64,000 nucleotides of DNA from Begonia masoniana (Eukaryota; Streptophyta; Magnoliopsida; Cucurbitales; Begoniaceae): contig CM039511.1 of the NCBI GenBank assembly GCA_022432975.1, positions 19,804,557 to 19,868,556 of the forward strand, read 5' to 3'. Of the stretch, positions 36,651 to 48,782 are shown piece by piece. The notes below the pieces were generated by a model that ran no database searches, had not been told where the DNA came from, and saw only the letters and a list, made by a program, of their open reading frames with translations. The position numbers were made by a program, and so were the translations under genes. Position 1 is the first letter of the stretch, and every line of letters starts with the position of its first letter.

Positions 36651-37249
36651 TGTAGCACCCGGTTCCTATTAAACCAAATTTAATTTAGCAAATAATGATG
36701 TACTAATTTTTGAAGAATTTGGAGAAAAAGTGATTAGGTTAGTTAATGAGTATACGGGGGCAAAAGGGTAATTAGATATTTAAAAGTGGATAACGTATTT
36801 AAGGAAAGAGGTTTTGGGTTTAATGCACTGTAGCCGCCATTCTGTTTATCCCTCTCTCTCTCGGCCATCGGTTCTCTAGCAGGAACCTTTAGGCAATTCC
36901 CCTGCCCGATTTTTCCTTCAACCAAGGTAAAGTTTGATTCGATTACTTGCTGCTTTAGTGTCTAGGTAACTGATGGATGGCAATGTATGCATTTTAGAAG
37001 TGCTGTGTGTAACACCCGAGATATTTTTTCCTCAATATGTTTTGCTTTAGATTTAATTAATTTAAGTTATATTAGTTATTGGATTAATTAATTATTTCTC
37101 GGAAGTTTCGGTGGAGGAGTGAGACCGATGGTGAGATGAGGGGCAATTTATACAATTAACGGGCAAAGAACGGGATTTAGCGGAGTTTCGGAGGGGTCGA
37201 ATTTATGGGAGGGCGAAACGGTAAATGTCATGTTATTTTTATTATTATT

Positions 37250-37312
37250 TTGTTTTAAAAGAAAACATTTTATGTTTTCTTTTAAAACAACTGAATGGCT
37301 ATCGAAGCCATT
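37250..37312 (+). other. Large palindrome plus second hairpin in E LTR
   Basis: GTTTTAAAAGAAAACAT (37252-37268) pairs perfectly with ATGTTTTCTTTTAAAAC (37272-37288), extendable by two T-A pairs to 19 bp with a 3-nt loop. Directly after it, AATGGCT and AGCCATT pair around ATCGA (37294-37312). Both are present in the 3' LTR (from about 46228), the second with extended arms and one mismatch. Confidence 0.85.
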
Positions 37313-38800
37313 AAGTTTCTTCGCGGTCCGTGAGTCGCAGAACAGGGGAGGGCTAGGGCGACAATCGACAGAGCAATCGCCGACGACTACCGACATTCTC
37401 TGGCCAGACGTCGGCGACGAGCTATTTCCGGCCTATCTCCGTGCACAACCGACGGGTAAGTTCTCTTTTGCCCTGTTTTCTACTCTGTTCGAGGCCGTGG
37501 GTCGCCGAGCTGCTAGAGCTCCGATCACCGGCCATTTTTGGGCGGTCTTGGCCTGAGTTTGCCAGACATTATGCTGGCAATCGTTGCCTGGCAGTGGAGA
37601 GCCCTTTTTGGGCGAAAAATCAGTAAGCCCTCTTCGGGCATTTTGAGTTTTTCTGTGTATTCTCGGGGTTTTTGGTTAGATTATGTTAATTGAGGCTAAA
37701 TATGGTTGATTAGTGAGGAAACGGGTGAGAATTGATGAAAAATCAAAATGGGGAAAATTCCGGGTAAAGGGCAGATTCGGGTTTTCTGATTTTTGACCTA
37801 GCTACGGTCGTTTGTTTTAAAATTCCTTTTGGCAGGTTAAAATAGGTTATTAGAGGAGTACGTGGCCGTTGGAATCGTTTGATTCCGATAACTGACGCAA
37901 AAGTTACGCGTGTTTGAACTTTCGGGTCGGTTTTTACCGAACCCAAATTAGTGGCCCGTTTAGTTAGGTTTTAGTTGGATTAGGCTAGAAATAGTAGTTT
38001 GAGAGTAATTGGTGAATGTAGGCTTGATTTTAATGAAATTTTCATATTTGTCGTAGGTCGAGCCATAGGTGATGTGATGTGCAAAACCCAGCGAGTTAGG
38101 ACGCCAGGTAAGTAGTGGACGTTTGTGTTTTGCCTTCGGGCCTACACCACGGAACGGTAGGATTTATTTTGTTGTTTGTTGTTTGGTTGTCTCCTTTGTT
38201 GGTTAAGCATTGTTGGTTGTTTGGTTGTCTTGTTTGTTGGTTAAGCATTGTTGGTTGTTTGTGTTGTTGTTTGTTGTTTGGTTGTCTTCTTTGTTGGTTG
38301 AGCATTGTTGGTTGATTACTTTGCTTTGTTTGGGAATTGTTGATGGTTGATTGCTTTGCATTGTTTTGGTTTGGTTAAGTATTTGTGGGACATGCATGGT
38401 TTTAAATGTTTGGTTGTGGTTAAGCATGGTTTTGAAATGTGAGTACGATATGGATTGAAAGTGGTCTGTTGGCGGTGGTTCCTCGTCGCGAAGTAGTGTC
38501 TGAAATATGGCAAGCTTCAGGAGGTTTTCACAAAAGGTATACTGTAACACCCCTAATACTGTACCCATTTACCCGTATAAATTTTTCATTTTACGCTCAT
38601 CATAAACTTTGAACCTAAACTGAAGCAGAAATCAAATTGGAATTTAAAGTCGTGTAAACCTATTTCTTAAAACCCTTTTAGTTAAACTTAAAACTAATTT
38701 AAATTAAACTTAAAACATTTAATAAATATTAAAAAAACATTTAAAACCATTTTCAATTCGGCAAGGGCAAAATTGGAAGACAGAGGCAAAAGAAACAGAG

Positions 38801-39021
38801 ACTGATCGCTGGCCTCAACAGCGATCAGTCGCTGAGGCCATGAGCCTCAGCAGAGATCGATCGCTGAGGCCATGCGCCTCAGCAGAGATCGATCGCTGAG
38901 GCCATAGGCCTCAGCAGAGATCGATCGCTGAGGCCATGCGCCTCAGCAGAGATCGATCGCTGAGGCCATGCGCCTCAGCAGAGATCGATCGCTGAGGCCA
39001 TGCGCCTCAGCAGCGCCCAGT
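38801..39021. repeat. 32-bp palindromic repeat cluster in F LTR
   Basis: About five units of GCCTCAGC-AGAGATCGATC-GCTGAGGC spaced by CAT(G)-type bases. The 8-bp arms are perfect complements and the loop contains GATCGATC. The cluster lies about 260-480 bp from the LTR 3' end. Confidence 0.85.
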
Positions 39022-39283
39022 CGCCACTTCACTCCCCTTCTCTGTTTTCTTTTTCTATACAAGTGCTCTCTGGAATTTCCAGAGAGCAAACACATAAAAC
39101 TTCAAACCTTAACCTCTCTGGAATCCGATTCCAGAGAGCAGCTATTTCTCAATTTTCTACCAATTCCTCATTCTTCCACCATTTTTCATCAATTACCATA
39201 ATCACTTGTAAACTAAACTTAATCGACTTACAGCGGACTTTGCGAAATCCAACCGCGTGGATAGCTCTAAAAACCGAGCACTT

Positions 39284-41573
39284 TACTTTACTTTACTTTG
39301 CTTTGCTTTGCTTTGCTTTGCTTTGCTTTGCTTTGCTTTGCTTTGCTTTGCTTTGCTTTGCTATAAACTGTATACCGAAGGGTCATTTAAACTGTATACC
39401 GAAGGGTCATTTAAACTGTATACCGAAGGGTCATTTAAACTGTATACCGAAGGGTCATTTAAACTGTATACCGAAGGGTCATTTAAACTGTATACCGAAG
39501 GGTCATTTAAACTGTATACCGAAGGGTCATTTAAACTGTATACCGAAGGGTCATTTAAACTGTATACCGAAGGGTCATTTAAACTATATACCGAAGGGTC
39601 ATTTAAACTGTATACCGAAGGGTCATTTAAACTGTATACCGAAGGGTCATTTAAACTGTATACCGAAGGGTCATTTAAACTGTATACCGAAGGGTCATTT
39701 AAACTGTATACCGAAGGGTCATTTAAACTGTATACCGAAGGGTCATTTAAACTGTATACCGAAGGGTCATTTAAACTATATACCGAAGGGTCATTTAAAC
39801 TATATACCGAAGGGTCATTTAAACTGTATACCGAAGGGTCATTTAAACTGTATACCGAAGGGTCATTTAAACTGTATACCGAAGGGTCATTTAAACTGTA
39901 TACCGAAGGGTCATTTAAACTGTATACCGAAGGGTCATTTAAACTGTATACCGAAGGGTCATTTAAACTATATACCGAAGGGTCATTTAAACTGTATACC
40001 GAAGGGTCATTTAAACTATATACCGAAGGGTCATTTAAACTGTATACCGAAGGGTCATTTAAACTGTATACCGAAGGGTCATTTAAACTGTATACCGAAG
40101 GGTCATTTAAACTGTATACCGAAGGGTCATTTAAACTGTATACCGAAGGGTCATTTAAACTGTATACCGAAGGGTCATTTAAACTGTATACCGAAGGGTC
40201 ATTTAAACTGTATACCGAAGGGTCATTTAAACTGTATACCGAAGGGTCATTTAAACTGTATACCGAAGGGTCATTTAAACTGTATACCGAAGGGTCATTT
40301 AAACTGTATACCGAAGGGTCATTTAAACTGTATACCGAAGGGTCATTTAAACTGTATACCGAAGGGTCATTTAAACTATATACCGAAGGGTCATTTAAAC
40401 TGTATACCGATTGCTTTGCTTTGCTTTGCTTTGCTTTGCTTTGCTTTGCTTTGCTATAAACTGTATACCGAAGGGTCATTTAAACTGTATACCGAAGGGT
40501 CATTTAAACTGTATACCGAAGGGTCATTTAAACTGTATACCGAAGGGTCATTTAAACTGTATACCGAAGGGTCATTTAAACTGTATACCGAAGGGTCATT
40601 TAAACTGTATACCGAAGGGTCATTTAAACTGTATACCGAAGGGTCATTTAAACTGTATACCGAAGGGTCATTTAAACTGTATACCGAAGGGTCATTTAAA
40701 CTGTATACCGAAGGGTCATTTAAACTATATACCGAAGGGTCATTTAAACTGTATACCGAAGGGTCATTTAAACTATATACCGAAGGGTCATTTAAACTGT
40801 ATACCGAAGGGTCATTTAAACTGTATACCGAAGGGTCATTTAAACTATATACCGAAGGGTCATTTAAACTATATACCGAAGGGTCATTTAAACTATATAC
40901 CGAAGGGTCATTTAAACTGTATACCGAAGGGTCATTTAAACTGTATACCGAAGGGTCATTTAAACTATATACCGAAGGGTCATTTAAACTATATACCGAA
41001 GGGTCATTTAAACTGTATACCGAAGGGTCATTTAAACTGTATACCGAAGGGTCATTTAAACTGTATACCGAAGGGTCATTTAAACTGTATACCGAAGGGT
41101 CATTTAAACTATATACCGAAGGGTCATTTAAACTGTATACCGAAGGGTCATTTAAACTGTATACCGAAGGGTCATTTAAACTATATACCGAAGGGTCATT
41201 TAAACTGTATACCGAAGGGTCATTTAAACTGTATACCGAAGGGTCATTTAAACTGTATACCGAAGGGTCATTTAAACTGTATACCGAAGGGTCATTTAAA
41301 CTTTTCTTTACTTTGCTTTACTTCACTTTACTTTACTTTACTTTACTTTACTTTACTTTACTTTACTTTACTTTACTTTACTTTACTTTACTTTACTTTA
41401 CTTTACTTTACTTTACTTTACTTTACTTTACTTTACTTTACTTTACTTTACTTTACTTTACTTTACTTTACTTTACTTTACTTTACTTTACTTTACTTTA
41501 CTTTACTTTACTTTACTTTACTTTACTTTACTTTACTTTACTTTACTTTACTTTACTTTACTTTACTTTACTC
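39284..41573. repeat. Composite satellite in F LTR: CTTTG / 24-bp / CTTTA arrays
   Basis: (CTTTA)3-(CTTTG)13, then about 43 copies of a 24-bp unit GTATACCGAAGGGTCATTTA + AACT (39370-40410), (CTTTG)9 (40411-40455), exactly 35 more 24-bp units (40463-41302), then about 50 CTTTA units (to 41573). Degenerate units continue to about 41725. The G/A variant at the first base (GTATACC or ATATACC) marks subsets of units. Frames are open because 24 is a multiple of three; no protein is implied. Confidence 0.96.
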
Positions 41574-44156
41574 ATTTAACCTGTATACCGAAGGTCATTT
41601 TAACTGTATACGAAGGGTCTTTAAACTGTCTACCGAAGGTTCATTTAAACTTTTCTTTACTTTGCTTTGCTATAACTGTATACCGACGGACCAAATTTAA
41701 AGTATATACCGAAGGGTCATTCTTTCTTTGCATTTACTTGAAAAAACGCGTGCAGAAAATTCATTTTTCATGATCTTTAAAACACGTGCTGCTGAACAAG
41801 TTCAATCAGCGAAAGTAAACAACAAAATACCTCTCAACAAGACATACAACTAAAACCTCTAAAAGCCCTAACTTACCTACCAACCTAAACAACATAAAAC
41901 AAGGAACCCTCAAGGATCCTTGATACGACGACGAGGTATGGTGTAGACCTTTCGGTCAAACAAGTCACGAGAACTTACCTTGAGCGCACAGAATCTCGAG
42001 CTTCGTCTACGGGAGTCGTTACCTAGGAAATTTCACCAATTGACGTTAATACGAGCTTAAACTGTTAAATGTCCGAAACTAATAAAATCTTTAACTTAGC
42101 TAATCGATGTTTTTACACAATGATTTAACGCTCGGAAATCTCGAAATCCATATTACAAGTTATTTCCGAAAACTCGAAATTTAACAATTTATAACTTTTT
42201 CGCAAATTGATTTCTCTTCGTCCAATAACGTCCAATACGTTCAATTTATACTTAATCACGGCTAACCTATTAATTACGAGCCCTGATTCGCGTTTTTAAC
42301 GAAAAACGATCGAAACCCTAATTACCTAAAAAGCCGTAAACGTCAAAATAAAAGCTCTAGGAACGTAGATGCATACCTAGGATAGCGAGAGGAGGAAGAA
42401 ACGTGAAGAACGGAGGAGAAACGGAAGAGAAACGGTGTCGGAAATCGTCGGATCGTCGCGCGGGCAGGGAGGGTTTCGCGAAGGTTTGGCCTCTGGAAAT
42501 CGCAGAGGAGAAATGAAATCAAAATTTGGTTTTTGATTTATTTATAATATTGATTTGAAAGATTACTAAAATGCCCTTCTTTGATTTTTATATAGATTTC
42601 GTCATTCGTCTCGTTAATCGTCCAGCGATTCGAATTCTCGAAAACTCCATATTTCACCAATAAGTCCAACTTGTTATTTGGAATATAACTAAACTGTCCG
42701 TTCGCAATTTGGACCTCGTTTACTATTTTTACTAAAACGTCAATTATTTTACGATAGAGGTAATTACTCGGAATATAGCGTTTAAACTCCGAAAATTCTC
42801 ATAATTTCTCTAAAATTCCAATTAGTCGTTAGGATCGTAATGACGCTTTCCTTTCGTGAAACGGACCTGATTTGACATATTTACCAAAAATGCAACATAT
42901 AATATAATAATAATATTTTCAAAAATCCGTACGAGCCGGATATTACATATACAGTGGTTCCTCGTCGTGAAGTAGTGTCTGAAATATGGCAAGCTTCGGA
43001 AGGTTTCCACAAAAGGTATGCAGTGGTTCCTCGTCGCGAAGTAGTGTCTAAAATATGGCAAGCTTCAGGAGGTTTCCATAAAAGGTATGCAGTGGTTCCT
43101 CGCCGCGAAGTAGTGTCTGAAATATGGCAAGCTTCGGGAGGTTCCATAAAGTGGTTCCTCGTCACGAAGTAGTGTCTGAAATATGGCAAGCTTTGGGAGG
43201 TTTCCACAAAAGTTATGCAAGGGTTCCTCATCGCGAAGTAGTGTCTTAAATATGGCAAACTTCGGGAGGTTCTGCAAGAGGCACCTGACTGAGTATACGT
43301 ATGATGTTGTGAGTGGATTTGCTACGAAAGATGTTGGGGGTGGAACGGCATGTGTTAGGATTGTGTGAGAGTTGTGTGTGCATAGTGTATGTTTGTACTT
43401 GTTATCCCTACTTGCTAAGCGTAAGCTTACGTGTGTGTGTGTGTTCTGTGGTGTAGGTGGCGACAGGTGTACAGGTGAGCTAGACGAGAGAGCCAGGATT
43501 AGGCGGTAGTCGGTGGCGCATGGAGCATGCCGGTGCAGGCAATTGTCGGGGCGACTCAACCATGGTCTTCGGGAGAATGTGGGACTTTGTATTTCGATAG
43601 TTTATTGTAGATGTCTGGTTGTGGAAATGATGGGATTATGTGTCTCTTTTCGGTTGATGTTTTCAGAGTTATTGTATAGCTATTTGTATTGTTGTATATA
43701 GTCATAGTTAAGGGTGATGCGTTGCCCTATACTGTGAATTTTCTTCACTTAGGGATGTTAGTAGTATAGTTTCTCTCTTTACTGTTATTTGGAGATTTCG
43801 TATGCTGGATAGTTGAGTGGATAGTTGAGTAAGAATATTCTGGATTGGTTGGGATTTATTCGGTTGCAGGTACCTAGCATTTTGGAGCCGCCATTTTCAG
43901 GCGTTACTTTGCCGAAATTTTCGGAAAGGACGCCGTGGTGCTTAAAGGTTAGGAGTAAGGGAATTAGGGAGTCTAGGCAGGTAGGTATGATAGAAGAGAG
44001 TTTCGAGAGATTTAGTTTTACATTCTGCTGTATCAGTTTTATTTTATGTTTTAGGGTTTATGAAAATTATTTTAAATTAGGTTTAAATGTCGTTTTCATC
44101 GGGGTTAGAGTGAGCCAAGTAGCGTACCGAGCCAGGGTGGGTTCGGGGGCGTTACA

Positions 44157-45983
44157 AGATGGTATCATAGCAAAATGGTTGATTCGTTCAAAGAATTACC
44201 CGACAATGCCGGCCGCTATGCAACGTGCTTCACTGACTGTAAGTATTTCTTTGCTTTTAGTTGTTTATAGCTAAGATTTATTGCTTAACCTTGTTTAGGA
44301 GTAGAACAAAACTCCCGAGAGTACCGAGACAACCTCGACGGATTCCCTTAGCCAACTTATAGACGCAGTGAACCGAGACGCAGTGAACCGATGGCTCGAA
44401 TAGCTAGGAATTTATGGTAAAAGCGAAACGGACAAGGTATAACATAAGAAGGATACACATAGGATGAGTTTCCCTTAGAGAGTTACATCTTATGCGATAA
44501 AAGATTAGAATAGATAGAATGGGGGGGACCTTAGTAAACCCTTGAAGGTTTATGGTGTGATGAGTTATAGGAGAGCTTAAGGGTAGAAACGAAATTTTGG
44601 GAGATGTCCTAAACCATTGAGAGACCCTTAGCGCGTACGTTATGTGGATAAGACGAGAGAGCACGGTGGGATATTTAGAGTTACGTACAATGAACTGTAT
44701 TCAAGAGGTTTAGTCTAAGTGATTGATTGAGGGGGGTATGTATTGAGTAATTAGTGGGATTAAAGGTGCTATACGTAGAATTCCTTATCTTAGGGAGAAT
44801 TATTTTTAAAACTAGAAGTGGATAGATAGAAAGTTGACTCTAGTTAGCAAACCCTTAGAGTTCTAGAATACGAGTAACCAGACAAGACTTGAAGTTGGAA
44901 ATGAAGTTACTAGGAGACACCCTAAACTGTTGTAAATGTATATTGCATTTGAGCGTCTAGTTTAAGTAAATTGGGATTATCACTTTTAGAGGATGTGATT
45001 GTTTGAGGTAAGAGGGTGATTATGGAATCTGAGGAATCAGGTAGGAGTGTTCATACTAATTAGATCGAGGGTAGAAATAGGAAGAAATTTATTTCAAGTT
45101 GGAAAGCTATCAGACCTTGAGATATTAGAGGGTCAAACTATTGGGTATTGAGGGATATAGTTAGAATGATGTATACTATGTTAGTGAACTTGGAAGTAAG
45201 TTGAATTTGAGAGATGTATGAAAGCTTAGATTCTTAAGAAATGGGATGGTAAAATAGAAAGGATTTTTAAAATTAAGGACTTAGATAAGAGGTGTACTCG
45301 GCAGGTTTAGTCTTATGTGAGTGAGTATACTTTGAGGATTGGAATAAGTTGGGAACGAGTTAGTTTAGACCTCATGATTTGAGAGTGTTTGGTGCTGACT
45401 GAAGTAGTAGTTGGCTAATTTGAGTTTAATGATCATAAGTTTGAGAATTTATAATATACTTTGAAAGGATAGTTAATAATTTAAGTAGTGAGAGCTATAC
45501 ATGGATAGTGTTATGGTGATTAATGAAATATCGTGATTGTTCGAGGTAATTAGGTGTGAGAGATAGAGCGATAAGTTAGGCGAGTAGAAAGGAAGTTAAA
45601 GCTTAAGGATTTTGGGTAAGATGTTTATGTACTGAGTTCTTAGTGTTACGGTATTAAGATATCTTAGGAGATAAGAAATGAGGTTAAGATAGTATATAAG
45701 TGTTGATGAATATGAGATTAGAAAAATAATTAAGTGAACGTAGTTAGAGGAAAAACTAGAGTTGGAAATGAAGTTAGAGGGGTTTGGGAATATAAGATAT
45801 GAAGTGAATAGTTGGGAGCTTTGGATACGTAGGAATTTTTGTTTCCGTTAGATGATTACGATCATAGCGTAGTCTAAGTTAGCATGGCAACCTAAAAAGT
45901 TAGGAGGGTAGATTGAAGTGAGTAAATTAAAGAATAATCTAGGCCCAAATTTTGAGGACAAAATTTTTTTAAGGAGGGTGGAT
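44157..45983 (+). other. Interior of element E (non-coding)
   Basis: It begins with the PBS (44160-44171), then a possible 60-nt intron (44239-44298: GTAAGT ... TTTAG). A short gag-like stretch follows, without ATG, encoding SLSQLIDAVNRDAVNRW near 44345. The rest is purine-rich with stops in every frame. It ends with GAGGACAAAATT and polypurine tract AAGGAGGGTGGA (45971-45982). This is the layout of a large retrotransposon derivative (LARD). Confidence 0.75.
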
Positions 45984-48782
45984 TGTAACACCCGAGAATT
46001 TTTTTCCTCAATGTGTTTTGATTTAGATTTAATTAATTTAAGTTATATTAGTTATTGGACTAATTAATTATTTCTCGGAAGTTTCGGTGGAGGAGTTAGA
46101 CCGAGGGTAAGATGAGGGGCAATTTATACAATTAACGGGCAAAGAACGGGATTTAGCGGAGTTTCGGAGGGGTCGAATTTATGGGAGGGCGAAACGGTAA
46201 ATGTCATGCTATTTTTATTATTATTTTGTTTTAAAAGAAAACATTTTATGTTTTCTTTTAAAACAACTTAATAGCTATCGAAGCCATTAAGTTTCTTCGC
46301 GGCCGTGAGTCGCAGAACAGGGGAGGGCTAGGGCGACGATCGACGGAGCAATCGCCGACGACTACCGATGTTCTCCGGCCAGACGTCGGCGACGAGCTAT
46401 TTCCGGCCTGTCTCCGCGCACAACCGACGGGTAAGTTCTCTTTTGCCCTGTTTTTGGCTCTGTTCGAGGCCGTGGGTCGCCTAGCTGCTAGAGCTCCGAT
46501 CACCGGCCATTTTTGGGCCGTCTTGGCCTGAGTTTGCCGGACATTATGCTGGCAATCGTTGCCTTGCAGTGGAGAGCCCTTTTTGGGCGAAAAATCAGTA
46601 AGCCTTCTTCGGGCATTTTGAGTTTTTCTGTGTATTCTCGGGGTTTTTGGTTAGATTATGTTAATTGAGGCTAAATATGGTTGATTAGTGAGGAAACGGG
46701 TGAGAATTGATGAAAAATCAAAATGGGGAAAATTCTGGGTGAAGGGCAGATTCCGATTTTCTGATTTTTGACCTAGCTACAGTCGTTTGTTTTAAAATTC
46801 CTTTTGGCAGGTTAAAATAGGTTATTAGAGGAGTACGTGGCCGTTGGAATCGTTTGATTCCGATAACTGACGCAAAAGTTACGCGCGTTTGAACTTTCGG
46901 GTCGGTTTTTACCGAACCCAAATTAGTGGCCCGTTTAGTTAGGTTTTAGTTGGATTAGGCTAGAAATAGTAGTTTGAGAGTAATTGGTGAATGTAGGCTT
47001 GATTTTAATGAAATTTGCATATTTATCGTAGGTCGAGCCATAGGTGATGTGATGTGCAAAACCCAGCGAGCTAGGACGCCAGGTAAGTAGAGGACGTTTG
47101 TGTTTTGCCTTCGGGCCTACACCACGGAACGGTAGGATTTATTTTGTTGTTTGTTGTTTGGTTATCTCCTTTGTTGGTTAAGCATTGTTGGTTGTTTGTT
47201 GTTGTTTGTTGTTTGGTTGTCTTGTTTGTTGGTTAAGCATTGTTGGTTGTTTGTTGTTTGTGTTGTTGTTTGTTGTTTGGTTGTCTTCTTTGTTGGTTAA
47301 GCATTGTTGGTTGATTGCTTTGCTTTGTTTGGGAATTGTTGATGGTTGATTGCTTTGCATTGTTTTGGTCTGGTTAAGTATTTGTGGGACATGCATGGTT
47401 TTAAATGTTTGGTTGTGGTTAAGCATGGTTTTGAAATGTGAGTACGATATGGATTGAAAGTGGTCTGTTGGCAGTGGTTCCTCGTCGCGAAGTAGTGTCT
47501 AAAATATGGCAAGCTTCGGGAGGTTTTCACAAAAGGTATGCAGTGGTTCCTCGTCGCGAAGTAGTGTCTGAAATATGGCAAGCTTCGGGAGGTTTCCACA
47601 AAAGGTATGCAGTGGTTCCTCGTCACGAAGTAGTGTCTGGAATATGGCAAGCTTCGGGAGGTTTCCACAAAAGGTATGCAGTGGTTCCTCGTCGCGAAGT
47701 AGTGTCTGAAATATGGCAAGCTTCGGGAGGTTTCCATAAAGTGGTTCCTCGTCGCGAAGTAGTGTCTGAAATATAGCAAGCTTTGGGAGGTTTCCACAAA
47801 AGTTATGCAGGGGTTCCTCGTCGCGAAGTAGTGTCTGAAATATGGCAAGCTTCGGGAGTTTCCACAAAAGATATGCATTGGTTCCTCGTCGCGAAGTAGT
47901 GTCTTAAATATGGCAAACTTCGGGAGGTTCTGCAAGAGGCACCTGACTGAGTATACATATGATGTTGTGAGTGGATTTGCTACGAAAGATGTTGGGGGTG
48001 GAACGGCATGTGTTAGGATTGTGTGAGAGTTGTGTGTGCATAGTGTATGTTTGTACTTGTTATCCCCACTTGCTAAGCGTAAGCTTACGTGTGTGTGTGT
48101 GTTCTGTGGTGTAGGTGGCGACAGGTGTACAGGTGAGCTAGACGAGGGAGCCAGGATTATGCGGCAGTCGGTGTCGCATGGAGCATGCCGGTGCGGGCAA
48201 TTGTCGGGGCGACTCAACCATGGTCTTCGGGAGAATATGGGACTTTGTATTTCGATAGTTTATTGTAGATGTCTTGTTGTGGAAATGATGGGAGTTATTA
48301 TATAGCTATTTGTATTGTTGTATATAGTCATAGTTAAGGGTGATGCGTCGCCCTATACTGTGAATTTTCTTCACTTAGGGATGTTAGTAGTATAGTTTCT
48401 CTCTTTACTGTTATTTGAAGATTTCGTATGCTGGATAGTTGAGTGGATAGTTGAGTAAGAATATTCTGGATTGGTTGGGATTTATTCGGTTGTAGGTACC
48501 TAGCATTTTGGAGGTTCCATTTTCAGACGTTACTTTGCCGAAATTTTCGGAAAGGACGCCGTGGTGCTTAAAGGTTAGAAGTAAGGGAATTAGGGAGTCT
48601 AGGCAAGTAGGTATGATAGAAGAGAGTTTCGAGAGATTTAGTTTTACATTCTGCTGTGTCAGTTTTATTTTATGTTTTAGGGTTTATGAAAATTATTTTA
48701 AATTAGGTTTAAATGTCGTTTTCATCGGGGTTAGAGTGAGCCAAGTAGCGTACCGAGCCAGGGTGGGTTCGGGGGCGTTACA
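45984..48782 (+). mobile_element. 3' LTR of element E
   Basis: TGTAACACCCGAG ... GGGGGCGTTACA, 2799 bp. Modules: donor GACGG/GTAAGTTC near 46430, a short block ending CCAG/GTAAGT near 47083, hairpin GCC-TTCG-GGC near 47107, and the 69-bp array 47472-47935. It gives the unoccupied form of the site where F entered the 5' LTR (AAAAGGTATGCAGTGG). Confidence 0.92.

Larger units (their letters stand above)
38543..42947 (-). mobile_element. Solo LTR F (minus strand, nested in E)
   Basis: On the minus strand it starts TGTAATATCCGG (at 42947) and ends TATTAGGGGTGTTACA (at 38543). Perfect target duplication TATAC at 38538-38542 and 42948-42952. About 4.4 kb, swollen by satellite arrays. An exon-like block (about 42031 to 41987) lies between CCTAG and AAG/GTAAGT. 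Hairpin GACC-GAAA-GGTC lies at 41957-41946. Confidence 0.92.
38473..43270 (+). repeat. ~69-bp tandem repeat in E 5' LTR (split by F)
   Basis: The unit contains GTGGTTCCTCGTCGCGAAGT, GAAATATGGCAAGCTTC and CACAAAAGGTATGC. One copy lies at about 38473-38542, and about five more follow F from 42953. The 3' LTR has six to seven units at 47472-47935. The 69-bp spacing keeps frames open on both strands, giving false proteins. Confidence 0.9.
37008..48782 (+). mobile_element. LTR retrotransposon E (non-autonomous, complete)
   Basis: 5' LTR 37008-44156 (about 2.74 kb without F), interior 44157-45983 (1.8 kb), 3' LTR 45984-48782 (2799 bp). Perfect target duplication CTGTG at 37003-37007 and 48783-48787. 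The PBS TGGTATCATAGC (44160-44171) has one change from the usual site. The interior has no gag-pol; the LTRs make up three quarters of the element. The two LTRs are closely similar, suggesting fairly recent insertion. Confidence 0.93.

Noticed and set aside
39000..41700. Long open frames (up to 859 codons) over the F satellite on both strands
   Set aside because: They exist only because the 24-bp unit is a multiple of three and lacks stops; several frames and both strands are open at once, and the array lies within an LTR.
43065..43559. Minus-strand frames over the E 69-bp array (also 47297-48217)
   Set aside because: The 69-bp unit keeps frames open; the repeated LPYFRHYFATRNH-type peptide is not a known domain.
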